Source: DIGJ01 sp041739345
GTDB taxonomy: Bacteria; Bacillota; Clostridia; Lachnospirales; Lachnospiraceae
Direction: 5' to 3'
Length of the DNA stretch: 64,000 bases
NCBI GenBank assembly: GCA_041739345.1
Contig: JBGSNZ010000018.1
Span: 1-64,000 of the forward strand
The stretch's first letter is position 1. Every line of letters begins with the position of its first letter. Shown in pieces: positions 7,800 to 15,418 of the stretch. Both the position numbers and the translations under genes were made by a program. The notes under the pieces are model-generated. The model had not been told where the DNA came from, did not search any database, and saw only the letters and a program-made list of their open reading frames with translations.

Positions 7800-7872
7800 G
7801 GGATATTAGCTCAGTTGGTAGAGCACTTGACTTTTAATCAAGTTGTCCGGGGTTCGAACCCCCGATGTCTCA
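7800..7872 (+). tRNA. tRNA-Lys (TTT), copy 2
   Basis: Same as 7327-7399 except one base in the 3' strand of the T stem (AACCCCC instead of AATCCCC). Confidence 0.95.
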
Positions 7873-7876
7873 CTTT

Positions 7877-7956
7877 GCGGATATGGCGGAACTGGCAGAC
7901 GCGCTAGATTTAGGTTCTAGTGGGAGACCGTGCAGGTTCGATTCCTGTTATCCGCA
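7877..7956 (+). tRNA. tRNA-Leu (TAG), integration target
   Basis: Type II tRNA with acceptor GCGGATA/TATCCGC, variable arm TGGGAGACCGTG and anticodon TAG in loop TTTAGGT. The 3' portion from 7907 is repeated exactly (50 bases) in inverted orientation at 16890-16939, and again at 30079-30138 (60 bases, one mismatch). The integration core GATTTAG (7907-7913) covers the anticodon loop. The 3' half present here is therefore probably donated by element A, while the original host 3' half now lies at 16890-16939. Confidence 0.95.
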
Positions 7957-7959
7957 TAA

Positions 7960-7998
7960 AATAAGCTACGACCGAATGGTTGTGGCTTATTTTTTTTG
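7960..7998 (+). terminator. Terminator after tRNA-Leu (element A version)
   Basis: AATAAGCTACGACC / GGTTGTGGCTTATT stem, GAAT loop, then eight T. Element B carries a sequence relative of it at 30035-30070. The probable native terminator at 16850-16887 has a different loop. Confidence 0.85.
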
Positions 7999-8000
7999 CT

Positions 8001-8021
8001 ACATCCGACAAACATCCGACA
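8001..8021 (+). repeat. Integrase arm-type repeats, element A outer end
   Basis: Two copies of ACATCCGACA (8001-8010, 8012-8021) at 11-bp spacing, about one helical turn. The same decamer recurs near the other three element ends, so it is the likely binding site of the integrase N-terminal domain. Confidence 0.75.
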
Positions 8022-8233
8022 GAATGTTAGAAAGCTTGTTTACATTAAAAAATAAAGAAAATATTGTAAAGACATTTGTAATTTTATTTTCAATAATTTG
8101 TATTTAATTATTTTAGGTGTTAGAATTATTGTTAATAGAGAAGTTAGAGTTATAGTTGGAATTAAAATGGTACAAAGGTTATCACTTTTAAATAGTGCAA
8201 AGAAAAGTCTAGAATTTGTAGGGAGATGGTACA

Positions 8234-8407
8234 GTGTGGGGAATTATTATTTTAATATTATTTGGTTCTTTAATTTTTAAACAATGGTATTTGGTATGGA
8301 TTTATGTTATCGGTTATTTAATAATTCGAGCAGCAAATAGACGTAGTAAAGATTCATTAGAAAAAATAAAAGATGCAAAAACAGAAGAAGATAATACAAA
8401 TTTGTAA
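8234..8407 (+). CDS. Small membrane protein (57 residues)
   Basis: GTG-started 57-residue reading frame preceded by GGGAG at 8 bases. The first half is strongly hydrophobic (one or two helices around a KQWYLVW segment); the second half is charged (RRSKDSLEKIKDAKTEEDN). No family is recognised and no equivalent is seen at the outer end of element B. A terminator follows at 8450. The typical small-membrane-protein layout makes it plausible, but coding is not proven. Confidence 0.45.
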   Translation: MWGIIILILFGSLIFKQWYLVWIYVIGYLIIRAANRRSKDSLEKIKDAKTEEDNTNL

Positions 8408-8449
8408 CTTCAATAGAATAGATTCTTAAGTTAATCAAAATATGATAGG

Positions 8450-8490
8450 AACTAACTTTTTGTTAATGGACAGAAGGTTAGTTTTTTATT
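8450..8490 (+). terminator. Intrinsic terminator
   Basis: AACTAACTT / AAGGTTAGTT stem followed by TTTTTATT. The stem sequence resembles the terminators at 10199 and 28364. Confidence 0.75.
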
Positions 8491-8703
8491 GAATATACAT
8501 TAAAATAGCTAATCCCTCTACTTATATTTTAAATTTGAAAAATCTATAAGTGATAATTAATAAGTAATTAATATATGTAGGGTGATTGAATATTTCGGAT
8601 TGAATGATACAATTTAATTATCTGCTATAAGCAATCGATTGAGAAGTGGGAGATTTGCTAGTGCTTTTTTCTTCTAAATTTACGTTTGTATATATAAAAC
8701 TAG

Positions 8704-8760
8704 AATGATAATGTTTTTGGGTAAAGCGAGATGTTATCAAAATGGGGGTGACTTATTCAT
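8704..8760 (+). repeat. Direct repeat, left copy, flanking the RelB cassette
   Basis: 57-base segment running from AATGATAATGTTTTTGGG to the RelB start. It is repeated at 9091-9148 with about four mismatches and one indel. Part of it (AGATGTTATCAAAATGG...) occurs once in element B near 29695-29727 on the other strand, where there is no relB. Confidence 0.8.
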
Positions 8761-9028
8761 GGGAAATATAAATATTAAAATTGATAATGAATTAAAAGAA
8801 CAGGCGGAATATTGGTTTTCAGAATTTGGGATGGATGCTACTAAAGCCATAACAATGTTTTATCAAGCAGTTATAAGAGAACAAAGAATACCTTTTGATA
8901 TACCTGAAAGTGACTCTTTCTATAGTGAGGCAAATATGGCTCATTTACAACAATCAATTGACCAGATTAACAAAGGAGAGAGATTTATACATGAATTAAT
9001 AGAGGATAAAAAAGAACCCCTTCGGTAG
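8759..9028 (+). CDS. RelB/DinJ-family antitoxin, orphan
   Basis: An 89-residue protein starting GNINIKIDNELKEQAE, the typical RelB/DinJ ribbon-helix-helix N-terminus, with the LDxATKAI-like stretch (GMDATKAITMFYQ) and a C-terminal amphipathic tail that would bind a RelE/YafQ-type toxin. ATG 8759 follows GGGGGTGA; a longer in-frame start at 8705 lies in the duplicated repeat. No toxin gene follows: 9029-9186 has no open frame of useful size. It may be an anti-addiction remnant or may partner a chromosomal toxin. Confidence 0.8.
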   Translation: MGNINIKIDNELKEQAEYWFSEFGMDATKAITMFYQAVIREQRIPFDIPESDSFYSEANMAHLQQSIDQINKGERFIHELIEDKKEPLR

Positions 9029-9090
9029 CCCTAAAAACCATTAGAATAGGAGGGTTACACATGTGTCGCAAATGAGTGTAATCAAAAGTG

Positions 9091-9148
9091 AATGATAATA
9101 TTTTTGGGTAAAGGGAGATGTTATCAAAATGGTGGTAACTTGATTCAT
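9091..9148 (+). repeat. Direct repeat, right copy
   Basis: Second copy of the 8704-8760 segment, placed just upstream of the conserved 157-residue gene. The relB cassette sits exactly between the two copies. Confidence 0.8.
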
Positions 9149-9186
9149 AGCAAATTTGCATGAATATCGATTACAGGAGACTATAA

Positions 9187-9660
9187 ATGAAACGATGGAG
9201 CAAGCTACAAAAAGAAATGTACTTGGTAATTGATCCAAGCTTGGATTTCCAGATTCATTGCTCGGCTTACCGTATGAGAAGTCAGCATGGCTCAACGGAT
9301 TTGCCAAGGTACTGGCTTACTATTGGCAAGAATATCATATTTGATTATCCACAGCAGTTTATTAATCAAGAGATAGAGCTTCCAGAGGAATGGGACAGGA
9401 AAGACAAGAATACCCTTGGAGATTATTATCCATATCGTAATGATGTTAGTTCTATTTCAGAGCTTATCCGAGAATATATTGATACTCCTGTTAAGGAGTT
9501 ATTAAATAAGAAATTTGAATCGGATGCGTGGGGATTGACAGATATCTTAAAGGCAGCAGACAAAAGAATCGGTATCAAAAGGCTGGTGGATAAGTTCGAA
9601 AATACAGATAGTGAAGCAGTTAAAGCAATCCTTTTAAAGCGAACAGGCAAAGCGGATTGA
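9187..9660 (+). CDS. Conserved protein of unknown function (157 residues), copy A
   Basis: A 157-residue soluble protein with a highly similar counterpart in element B at 29143-29616 (opposite strand). The two share the N-terminus KRWSKLQKE, a GSTDLPRYW motif, an EIELPEEW motif, and a C-terminal helical region (DILKAADKRIGIKRL, ending LLKRTGKAD). It resembles a family I recall being annotated as SF0329-like, without known function. It belongs to the conserved element backbone, not the variable cargo. The Lar-like gene follows by 22 bases, so the two probably form one transcript. Confidence 0.7.
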   Translation: MKRWSKLQKEMYLVIDPSLDFQIHCSAYRMRSQHGSTDLPRYWLTIGKNIIFDYPQQFINQEIELPEEWDRKDKNTLGDYYPYRNDVSSISELIREYIDTPVKELLNKKFESDAWGLTDILKAADKRIGIKRLVDKFENTDSEAVKAILLKRTGKAD

Positions 9661-9682
9661 AGGTAGTTATGGAGGTGGGATA

Positions 9683-9850
9683 ATGAAAATAGAAAAATGT
9701 CATAATTGTAATTGCAAAAATTACATAATAAATCGTTCAGTTGGGACGCATAGGTATTTCGTTGAATGCTCTAATTGCCATTGGTGCGGAAAGACGGTTT
9801 TATTTAAACGTAGGGCTATAAAAGTGTGGAATAAAGAGTCATTAAAATAA
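9683..9850 (+). CDS. Small zinc-ribbon protein, Lar (restriction alleviation)-like
   Basis: A 55-residue protein preceded by GGAGGTGGG. It has a CxxC (CHNCNC) near the N-terminus and CSNCHWCGKT in the middle, followed by a basic KRRAIKVWNK tail. Cys spacing, size and the AIKVWN end resemble the Lar/Com-like restriction-alleviation family (PF14354 type), which shields incoming DNA from type I restriction. The assignment rests on pattern only. It is absent from element B, where a small membrane protein occupies the equivalent place. Confidence 0.55.
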   Translation: MKIEKCHNCNCKNYIINRSVGTHRYFVECSNCHWCGKTVLFKRRAIKVWNKESLK

Positions 9851-9910
9851 ATATTATCTTTCTTTCTATAAGAATAAACAAACAGAAAATAAATCAAGCA
9901 TGAAACAATT

Positions 9911-10190
9911 CATACAATTCTGACTGTGTATTTTGCCCCAGAATCCATTTTTGATGTTAGACGGTGAAAGTTGTCTTGTGGGATAATAAACCGTCTCTTT
10001 TTCTGCCAGAGAGAATCTGGCGCATGGATTATGACAAGCGATATTGACTAGGTGTGTCTTGATGTCAAATGTGATTTATTAAGTTCCGATAATTAAAAAT
10101 AGATGTTTTGACTTAAGATTTAGCATCAAAAATCGTAATGAAAATCGTTAAAAGTGGTAACAATGAGAGAACATACGTTTGTAATATTGG
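9911..10190 (+). ncRNA. Conserved non-coding block, copy A
   Basis: About 280 bases with high similarity to 28407-28697 (reverse strand) of element B but no shared open frame: indels between copies shift every frame. It contains a GCCAGA-GAGAA-TCTGGC hairpin (10005-10021) in an exactly conserved stretch, a GACGGT/ACCGTC pair followed by TCTTTTTC, and a GAAC-N4-GTTT box at 10169-10180. It ends at a terminator. It could be a small RNA, an origin or a decayed gene; the type given is a hypothesis. Confidence 0.35.
10169..10180. promoter_or_regulatory. LexA/SOS-type box, copy A
   Basis: GAACATACGTTT fits the Gram-positive SOS consensus GAACRNRYGTTY. Element B has GAACATATGTTC at the matching place (28422-28433), so the dyad is kept despite changed bases. 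Confidence 0.5.
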
Positions 10191-10198
10191 ATAAAATA

Positions 10199-10240
10199 AA
10201 AAACTAACTTTCCATCATTCATCTGAAAGTTAGTTTTTCT
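10199..10240. terminator. Intrinsic terminator (bidirectional)
   Basis: AAAACTAACTTTC / GAAAGTTAGTTTTT stem. Its counterpart in B (28364-28406) ends the HTH gene. After it in A lies a run of nine C (10287-10295) and no gene until the LRR stop. Confidence 0.8.
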
Positions 10241-10344
10241 TATGACTTAAATAGGGTTAAGGAGGGAGCTCTGATACAGGAATTAGCCCCCCCCCTCTCT
10301 TCTTCTATATGCTAGTCCAGTAAAATCAATGCTTATCGAACATT

Positions 10345-11667
10345 CTAGTTGTTATTATAAGCATCTATTTTTATTTCATAGTTATCAAAATCAATTTCCT
10401 TTACTAACTCCAATAAGCCAATTTGTGATCCCTTATATACATTACTGAAATGTTCGTTTTCTATTGATACTACTTTGTTTTCTTTATACAAAATGACAGT
10501 AACCATAACATAATCAATAAGATTGCTTGTACTATTAATTGTAATATTATAGCGATTTAAAGATGAATTACTTTCAGCAACATTTTTTCCCATAGTGGCA
10601 GTAATATATTCATTTTTTGACTTGTATTTTATACTACTTGATCCAAACCTAAGTTTTAAATCAGAATATTCCTTATTTTTGGTATTTAAGGCGATTATAA
10701 CACTTTCCCCTGATTTAAGTATCGGTGTAATATTCAATTCGCCACCAGATACTTGTATATTATTACTATCGAATAATGAATAAGATGCTTGTAAGTTATA
10801 AAAAGTGGTTTTTCTAGTATTAGTTACCTTGTAATACAAGACACCATGCGAAGGGGAATACGCTTCTATTGGCTCTATATCAAAATATGTTTCATTTGAA
10901 TAATTGTAGTTAATACCATTTCTAAATAATTCGTTTTCAAGTATACTATATTTAGGTATTGTAGCAGTTAAATTATCACACTCTTCAAAGGCATTTGATC
11001 CAATATATGTTACATTTATCGGCATATTTATTTCTTGTAAAGCCTTACATCCTGAAAAGGCATCTTGTCCGATTGTTTTTACTGTATCAGGTAAAACAAT
11101 TTTTTCTAAGCTACTACAGTTATGAAATGCATAAGCATCTATTATAGTTACTTTATCTGGTATATTTACTTTCTTTAGGCTCTTACAATCTTGAAATAAT
11201 CCCCCAGGTATCCAAGTTAGACTTTTCGGAAGTTTAACTTTTTCTAAACTAGTACAACCAGAAAATACTTGTCCGTATAATTTTATACCATCTGGTATTT
11301 CTATTGATGTAAGATTCTTACAATTTTTAAACGATTTAGTATATAATTCTTTTAAAGTATCTGGCAACTTCAAGTCTGAAAAATTTGAATTTTGGAATGT
11401 TTTATTTGCTATACTTGTTACATTGTAAGTCTTTCCTTCATGGCTCACATTTTTTGGTATTTCTAAAGGATTATTAGATTTTTTATTCTTATAACTTATT
11501 ATCAATACTTCACCAAGTTTATTATTGCTTGGATTTTTTATAATCTGATACACTAGGTTGTCCGAAGTAAAACTTTCTTTTTTATTCGCTGCATTAACAG
11601 TTAATGTACTGCCAAACACTAATACAAATAATAATGCAATGATTCCTATAACTTTTCCCTTTTTCAT
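10345..11667 (-). CDS. Secreted leucine-rich-repeat (BspA/LRR_5-type) protein
   Basis: A 440-residue protein. An N-terminal signal peptide (lysines, then GIIALLFVLVFGSTLTVNAA) is followed by a ~60-residue segment and about six to seven LRR_5 repeats of the form SIEIPDGIKLYGQVFSGCTSL (roughly residues 70-245). A beta-rich C-terminal half has no recognised domain and no LPxTG or S-layer anchor. LRR_5 proteins in gut and soil Firmicutes are usually exported and may bind polysaccharide or host surfaces. It is transcribed against the rest of the element and has no counterpart in B, so it is cargo. AGGAGAG precedes the ATG. Confidence 0.8.
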   Translation of the reverse strand: MKKGKVIGIIALLFVLVFGSTLTVNAANKKESFTSDNLVYQIIKNPSNNKLGEVLIISYKNKKSNNPLEIPKNVSHEGKTYNVTSIANKTFQNSNFSDLKLPDTLKELYTKSFKNCKNLTSIEIPDGIKLYGQVFSGCTSLEKVKLPKSLTWIPGGLFQDCKSLKKVNIPDKVTIIDAYAFHNCSSLEKIVLPDTVKTIGQDAFSGCKALQEINMPINVTYIGSNAFEECDNLTATIPKYSILENELFRNGINYNYSNETYFDIEPIEAYSPSHGVLYYKVTNTRKTTFYNLQASYSLFDSNNIQVSGGELNITPILKSGESVIIALNTKNKEYSDLKLRFGSSSIKYKSKNEYITATMGKNVAESNSSLNRYNITINSTSNLIDYVMVTVILYKENKVVSIENEHFSNVYKGSQIGLLELVKEIDFDNYEIKIDAYNNN

Positions 11668-11879
11668 TTAAAACTCTCCTCTATAATTATTTACTTACAT
11701 TATACCATATCTTTGTATATATTTGGGATTTTATGTAAAGATATATAAAACAATTGGTATTAAATTTAAGTTAATCCATATAGTATTAAAAGTATTGTGT
11801 TATAAGATGAAATGTGGTAATATAATGTATCAAATGAAACGAACGTTAAAAATAATACTGCTATAAAGGGGGAATGAAC

Positions 11880-12584
11880 ATGATTAGAGCATATGCAAGA
11901 ATATCAAAAAAGAATCAGTCAATTGATAGACAAATACAAAATATTGAAAAGGCATATCCTGATGCAAAAATATATCAAGAAGCATACACAGGAACAAAGG
12001 TGGAAGGTAGAAAGCAATTTAATAAATTACTGAATGACGTAAAAATTGGTGATACTATAGTATTTGATAGCGTATCTAGAATGAGCAGAAATGCAGATGA
12101 AGGAACAAATATATATTTTCATCTATTTGATAGAGGTGTAAACCTTGTATTTTTAAAAGAAAGATATATTGACACGACAGTATACAAAGATGCTATAAGC
12201 CAATCCATTGAAGCTACTGGTAATGATATTGCTGATATCTATATAGAAGCCACTAATAAAGTTATTAAGCTAATTGCAACTAAGCAGATTGAAAAGGCAT
12301 TTGAACAAGCACAAAAAGAGGTTGACGATTTGCATATTAGGACAAGCGAAGGTATGAGGGAAGCAAAAAGAAAAGGTAAGCAAATAGGTCAAAAACAAGG
12401 TTCTACGTTGAATATTAGAAAAAAAGAACCAATGAAAAAGGAAATAATAGCTAAATCAAAGGATTTCAATGGAACAAACACAGATAAAGAGGTAATGAAG
12501 CTTACTGGTCTTGCTAGAAATACTTATTACAAGTATAAGAAAGAATTGGTAGAAGAATTACAAGCAGAACAAAATAGTTTATAA
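11880..12584 (+). CDS. Serine recombinase (resolvase/invertase family), element A
   Basis: About 234 residues. An N-terminal resolvase domain carries the YARIS motif (catalytic Ser), the R-Q-I-x-NI helix and the DSVSRMSRN motif. A longer-than-usual central helical region and a C-terminal helix-turn-helix (TDKEVMKLTGLARNTYYKYKK) follow. ATG 11880 is chosen over 11874 because AAAGGGGG is only two bases from the latter. It is only distantly similar to the resolvase of element B. Likely roles are multimer resolution or local inversion; no res site was identified near it. Confidence 0.85.
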   Translation: MIRAYARISKKNQSIDRQIQNIEKAYPDAKIYQEAYTGTKVEGRKQFNKLLNDVKIGDTIVFDSVSRMSRNADEGTNIYFHLFDRGVNLVFLKERYIDTTVYKDAISQSIEATGNDIADIYIEATNKVIKLIATKQIEKAFEQAQKEVDDLHIRTSEGMREAKRKGKQIGQKQGSTLNIRKKEPMKKEIIAKSKDFNGTNTDKEVMKLTGLARNTYYKYKKELVEELQAEQNSL

Positions 12585-12628
12585 TCTAATAGGTGATACT
12601 GTATTATTAATAAAGCATTACTCACATT

Positions 12629-12659
12629 AGCACTTGCATTAATTTGTAGGTGCTTTTTT
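12629..12659 (+). terminator. Intrinsic terminator after resolvase
   Basis: AGCACTTG... / ...AGGTGCT stem with T6, 45 bases after the stop. Confidence 0.75.
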
Positions 12660-12695
12660 CATGCAGAATAGCAGTAAAAGATCTATAAGGGAGGG

Positions 12696-12767
12696 ATGAA
12701 GGTAGTTGATATTGTCAGAGAGACTGGATTATCAAGAAGTACAGTTAATCGGATTTTAAGAGAATAG
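12696..12767 (+). pseudogene. Orphan resolvase-type HTH remnant
   Basis: 23 codons after GGGAGGG encode a single helix-turn-helix (VVDIVRETGLSRSTVNRILRE) like the C-terminal end of Hin/resolvase proteins. Element B has the same piece at about 25880-25942 on the other strand. Either both are decayed ends of an ancestral resolvase, or they form a conserved micro-ORF. Confidence 0.45.
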
Positions 12768-12798
12768 AGGTTTCAGTATTATTATATAGAAGAAACAA

Positions 12799-12830
12799 GG
12801 GGGTGGTATTCAATGATACCGCCCCTATTT
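12799..12830. terminator. Conserved hairpin
   Basis: GGGGTGGTAT / ATACCGCCCC stem followed by TATTTT. The same hairpin occurs in B at 25808-25845 in reverse, again next to the sequence TTTTTCTTGATGTTCGGCTGG. Confidence 0.6.
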
Positions 12831-13320
12831 TACACTTTTCGAAGTGATTTATATGACATAATAGTGCGTAGCTGGTTTTTCTTGATGTTCGGCTGGGAAT
12901 AAGGATGTTGAATATTCTTGCAGTCTGAAATCATAGTATTTTAATTTTGACTAATATTATCTTTTTTTGAGTCTGCCTACGCTCCATCGCAGCATAATCT
13001 TTTTTAGAATGATTTCTTTTTTCGATATTGCAAAACTTATTTGAGGCATTTCTCTTTTCACTTTTCAACTTTTCCAAAAAATGAAAGCGGATTATCATTT
13101 TCTTCGTTATAAACAGTTTCTTCCGTTATAGCACTATTACACTCGCTTAAAACTAAAACGTGGACAGAGCAAAAAAAAAGTTTCCATAGGTTTTGATACT
13201 TATTATTTAGATATAAAACAGTACCTTGGCAATATAATTTAATTGAATATTCAACAGGCTAATCCGTAAAAAATGCCTAGTTGATTACTAATAATCAAAA
13301 TAAATTATGAAAGGATTTAT
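12831..13320. other. Gene-free region upstream of Rep (element A)
   Basis: 490 bases with no supportable gene. 12831-12895 continues the block shared with element B (near 25741-25805). The rest is AT-rich with broken frames on the minus strand, for example a short frame ending DNPLSFFGKVEK, which suggests a decayed gene. A piece near 13258 (GGCTAATCCGTAAAAAA) resembles the end of the small gene upstream of Rep in element B. It may hold the Rep promoter or origin, but no iterons are evident. Confidence 0.4.
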
Positions 13321-14505
13321 ATGAGTAATACAATTTTAAGTATTGAAAGAATTAAGACCCCAGAAATAGGTCTTGATAAATGTACAGTGGGAAATATTCA
13401 AATTCTGGATATTAACTTTGATAAGTTAGGGAAAGCAATTAAAAAAGCTGAAAGCAAATTTGAAGAATGCCCAAATGACAAAAAGAAAAAATTAGGGGTC
13501 ACCCTACAGAAGAATAGTGAGAAAGATGCTTACTACATTTTAAATGGAAAAAAGAAATTTTCTTATCTTAGAATAATTGATAATAATAAATTTATGGAAA
13601 TTATGGCTGGGGTAAAGATAAACAAGGGAGAAATACAGAAGTATTGCAAAATGCAAATCTGTGTTAAAAACTATCGGAAAAGCAATTTACATAGTTTAAC
13701 ATGTGCTGAATTTAAGGATTGCTTAGATAAGGCAGCAGAGCACCTTGAAAAAGAGTATGGAGTTATTGTGAATATGTCTAATGCACAATTTACTGAAATG
13801 GAAATTAATACAACAATGCCTTTGAATGATACATTTAATAAATATAGTAATTGTTGGCTTATGTTTGTAAGAAATGTTCCATCCGCAAGATTTAATAAAT
13901 ATTCAATTAATAAGAAGAACAACGTGACCTACAATACATTTTATGAGGCTCTACAAGAGCAAAACAGAGATATTTTACAGACCTTATATGTAGGAAACGA
14001 TAGCATTGAATTGAAGATTTATGACAAGGGGAAGCAACTAAACAATGTGGTTACTTCTTCGTTCACTGTTAGAATTGAATTCACGATATCAACCACTTCC
14101 AAAATAAAGAATCTATTTAATACCAGAGAAGTATCTGCATTCTCTGATGAAATATTGCGGAACTTCTTTAAGGAAGAAATGGAAAAAGATATTTTTGAAC
14201 CATATGAAAAATGGAAGAAAAAGAATCAAAAAGATTTGTATAAAGAATTAGATAGGCGTTATAAAGAATCAGAGTCAAATGAATGGATTCAAGATTTTTT
14301 AAGAAGAGCCAGAGAATTGAGTGAAGTTAATAACGTTTCATTGGTGTTTGACATTGAACATTTATATGAACCTCTTGGTAAAGTAGTTAACAATCCATCG
14401 AGGACAATGTCAAGGTTAAAAAAGGAAGCTCTTAAATTTGAGAATGATATGCTTGGAAATGAAGCAAAAGTGCAAGAAATCAAAGATAAAATAATGTCTT
14501 TGTAA
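13321..14505 (+). CDS. Replication-initiator-like protein, element A
   Basis: A 394-residue protein related to the 371-residue protein of element B. Both share a YLRIIDNN / YLKIIDNN stretch near residue 85, a central region, then a strong LKIYDKGKQL / VKIYDKKEQL motif followed by a VRIEF / MRIEI strand. The KIYDK...RIE pairing resembles rolling-circle replication initiators of phage and integrative elements (gene II/X or Rep_trans-like); the Tyr in that motif is not proven catalytic. The C-terminus is helical and highly charged. Its place between resolvase and integrase fits a replicating integrative element. AAAGGA precedes the ATG. Confidence 0.6.
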   Translation: MSNTILSIERIKTPEIGLDKCTVGNIQILDINFDKLGKAIKKAESKFEECPNDKKKKLGVTLQKNSEKDAYYILNGKKKFSYLRIIDNNKFMEIMAGVKINKGEIQKYCKMQICVKNYRKSNLHSLTCAEFKDCLDKAAEHLEKEYGVIVNMSNAQFTEMEINTTMPLNDTFNKYSNCWLMFVRNVPSARFNKYSINKKNNVTYNTFYEALQEQNRDILQTLYVGNDSIELKIYDKGKQLNNVVTSSFTVRIEFTISTTSKIKNLFNTREVSAFSDEILRNFFKEEMEKDIFEPYEKWKKKNQKDLYKELDRRYKESESNEWIQDFLRRARELSEVNNVSLVFDIEHLYEPLGKVVNNPSRTMSRLKKEALKFENDMLGNEAKVQEIKDKIMSL

Positions 14506-14720
14506 GAACCTTGGTTTACAAGGGCTGGTAGTAAAATATAATAGGCAGTTCTAGCTATAGTTTGAGACTGTTTGCGACAGATTTTTGATAAAAAATGACT
14601 TCTGCATTGCTACAGGGATTAACTATTGTATAGATATACCTATATATAATAAAAAATAAAAATAAAAAGAAAGAACGAGGAAAAGAACCAATGAGAAACA
14701 CAGAAAAAGTGGAGGAAGAA

Positions 14721-15305
14721 ATGAATATGGATTTAAATTTAGTACAAAAAGAGGACAGAGATTTTGTTAGTAGAAATGAATTTATTAGAATGACAGGAGT
14801 TTTTGTTTCGCCAGAAATATTTTCGTATATTGAAAATGAATTTAATGAGTCAGATTTGGATGAATATTGCTTTATCGAAGCTTGGTATGATACACACCAA
14901 GCTGAATTTGTAGAACTGTCTTTAGTTAATGAAGAAATAAAAGTTATGATAGATGATTATTCTTTGATTATGCCTGTTATGGATAATTTTTCTATGGAAG
15001 ATAAACTTTGTATAAATGGAAAAGGAAGCGTTTCTCCTACAAAAATAATTAATTCGTGTACGGAGCATGCTTATACGGTCAGGTTAAAAAATGAAGAATT
15101 ACATAATTTGCTTAATACTTGTAAAGAAGTTATAGAACCACTTAAATTACAGTTAGAACTATATTCTAATTTGGTAGAATTATATTCAAGTCAGATTGAC
15201 AATTTTGTTGATGAAGAAGTGTCCATTCAAATAGGGTTGCTTACAAATCAGCTTTTGCTAAACTCTCAAAGGATGAAAGAAATTTGTAATTTGATGGGAA
15301 ATTAG
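14721..15305 (+). CDS. Acidic protein of unknown function (element A)
   Basis: About 194 residues, acidic, no membrane segment, no recognised domain. It begins DLNLVQKEDRDF and contains an EYCFIEAWYDTHQAEFVEL segment and a long helical C-terminus. ATG 14721 is favoured because GGAGG lies at 14711-14715; ATG 14691 is in frame but has weaker initiation signals. It is absent from element B. The position just before the integrase suggests an element function such as excision control, but there is no sequence proof. The 14506-14690 spacer holds no gene. Confidence 0.55.
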   Translation: MNMDLNLVQKEDRDFVSRNEFIRMTGVFVSPEIFSYIENEFNESDLDEYCFIEAWYDTHQAEFVELSLVNEEIKVMIDDYSLIMPVMDNFSMEDKLCINGKGSVSPTKIINSCTEHAYTVRLKNEELHNLLNTCKEVIEPLKLQLELYSNLVELYSSQIDNFVDEEVSIQIGLLTNQLLLNSQRMKEICNLMGN

Positions 15306-15322
15306 TTATAGAAAGAAGATTT

Positions 15323-15400
15323 CTACCAAATGGAATGACAAGTTTCATTGAAAATGATACAATAAGAGCATGTAAACAGGCTTAAACATTCCATTGGTAG
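15323..15400 (+). promoter_or_regulatory. Conserved leader hairpin of integrase gene, A
   Basis: CTACCAAATGGAATG (15323-15337) pairs with CATTCCATTGGTAG (15387-15400), and the integrase AAAGGAG follows within 10 bases. The whole leader is almost base-identical in element B (18283-18360), while the sequence upstream diverges. It may control integrase translation or termination. Confidence 0.6.
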
Positions 15401-15418
15401 AATGAAAGGAGTAAAAAA

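Noticed and set aside
7865..8107. 80-residue open frame starting in tRNA-Lys and covering tRNA-Leu(TAG)
   Set aside because: It is formed by tRNA and attachment-site sequence; translation looks random after the tRNA.
8098..8280. 60-residue open frame in element A
   Set aside because: No ribosome-binding site; overlaps the better supported 57-residue small membrane frame at 8234.
10287..10295. Run of nine C as a phase-variation tract
   Set aside because: It lies in non-coding sequence downstream of the LRR gene stop with no promoter or frame nearby; possibly only a sequencing-sensitive homopolymer.
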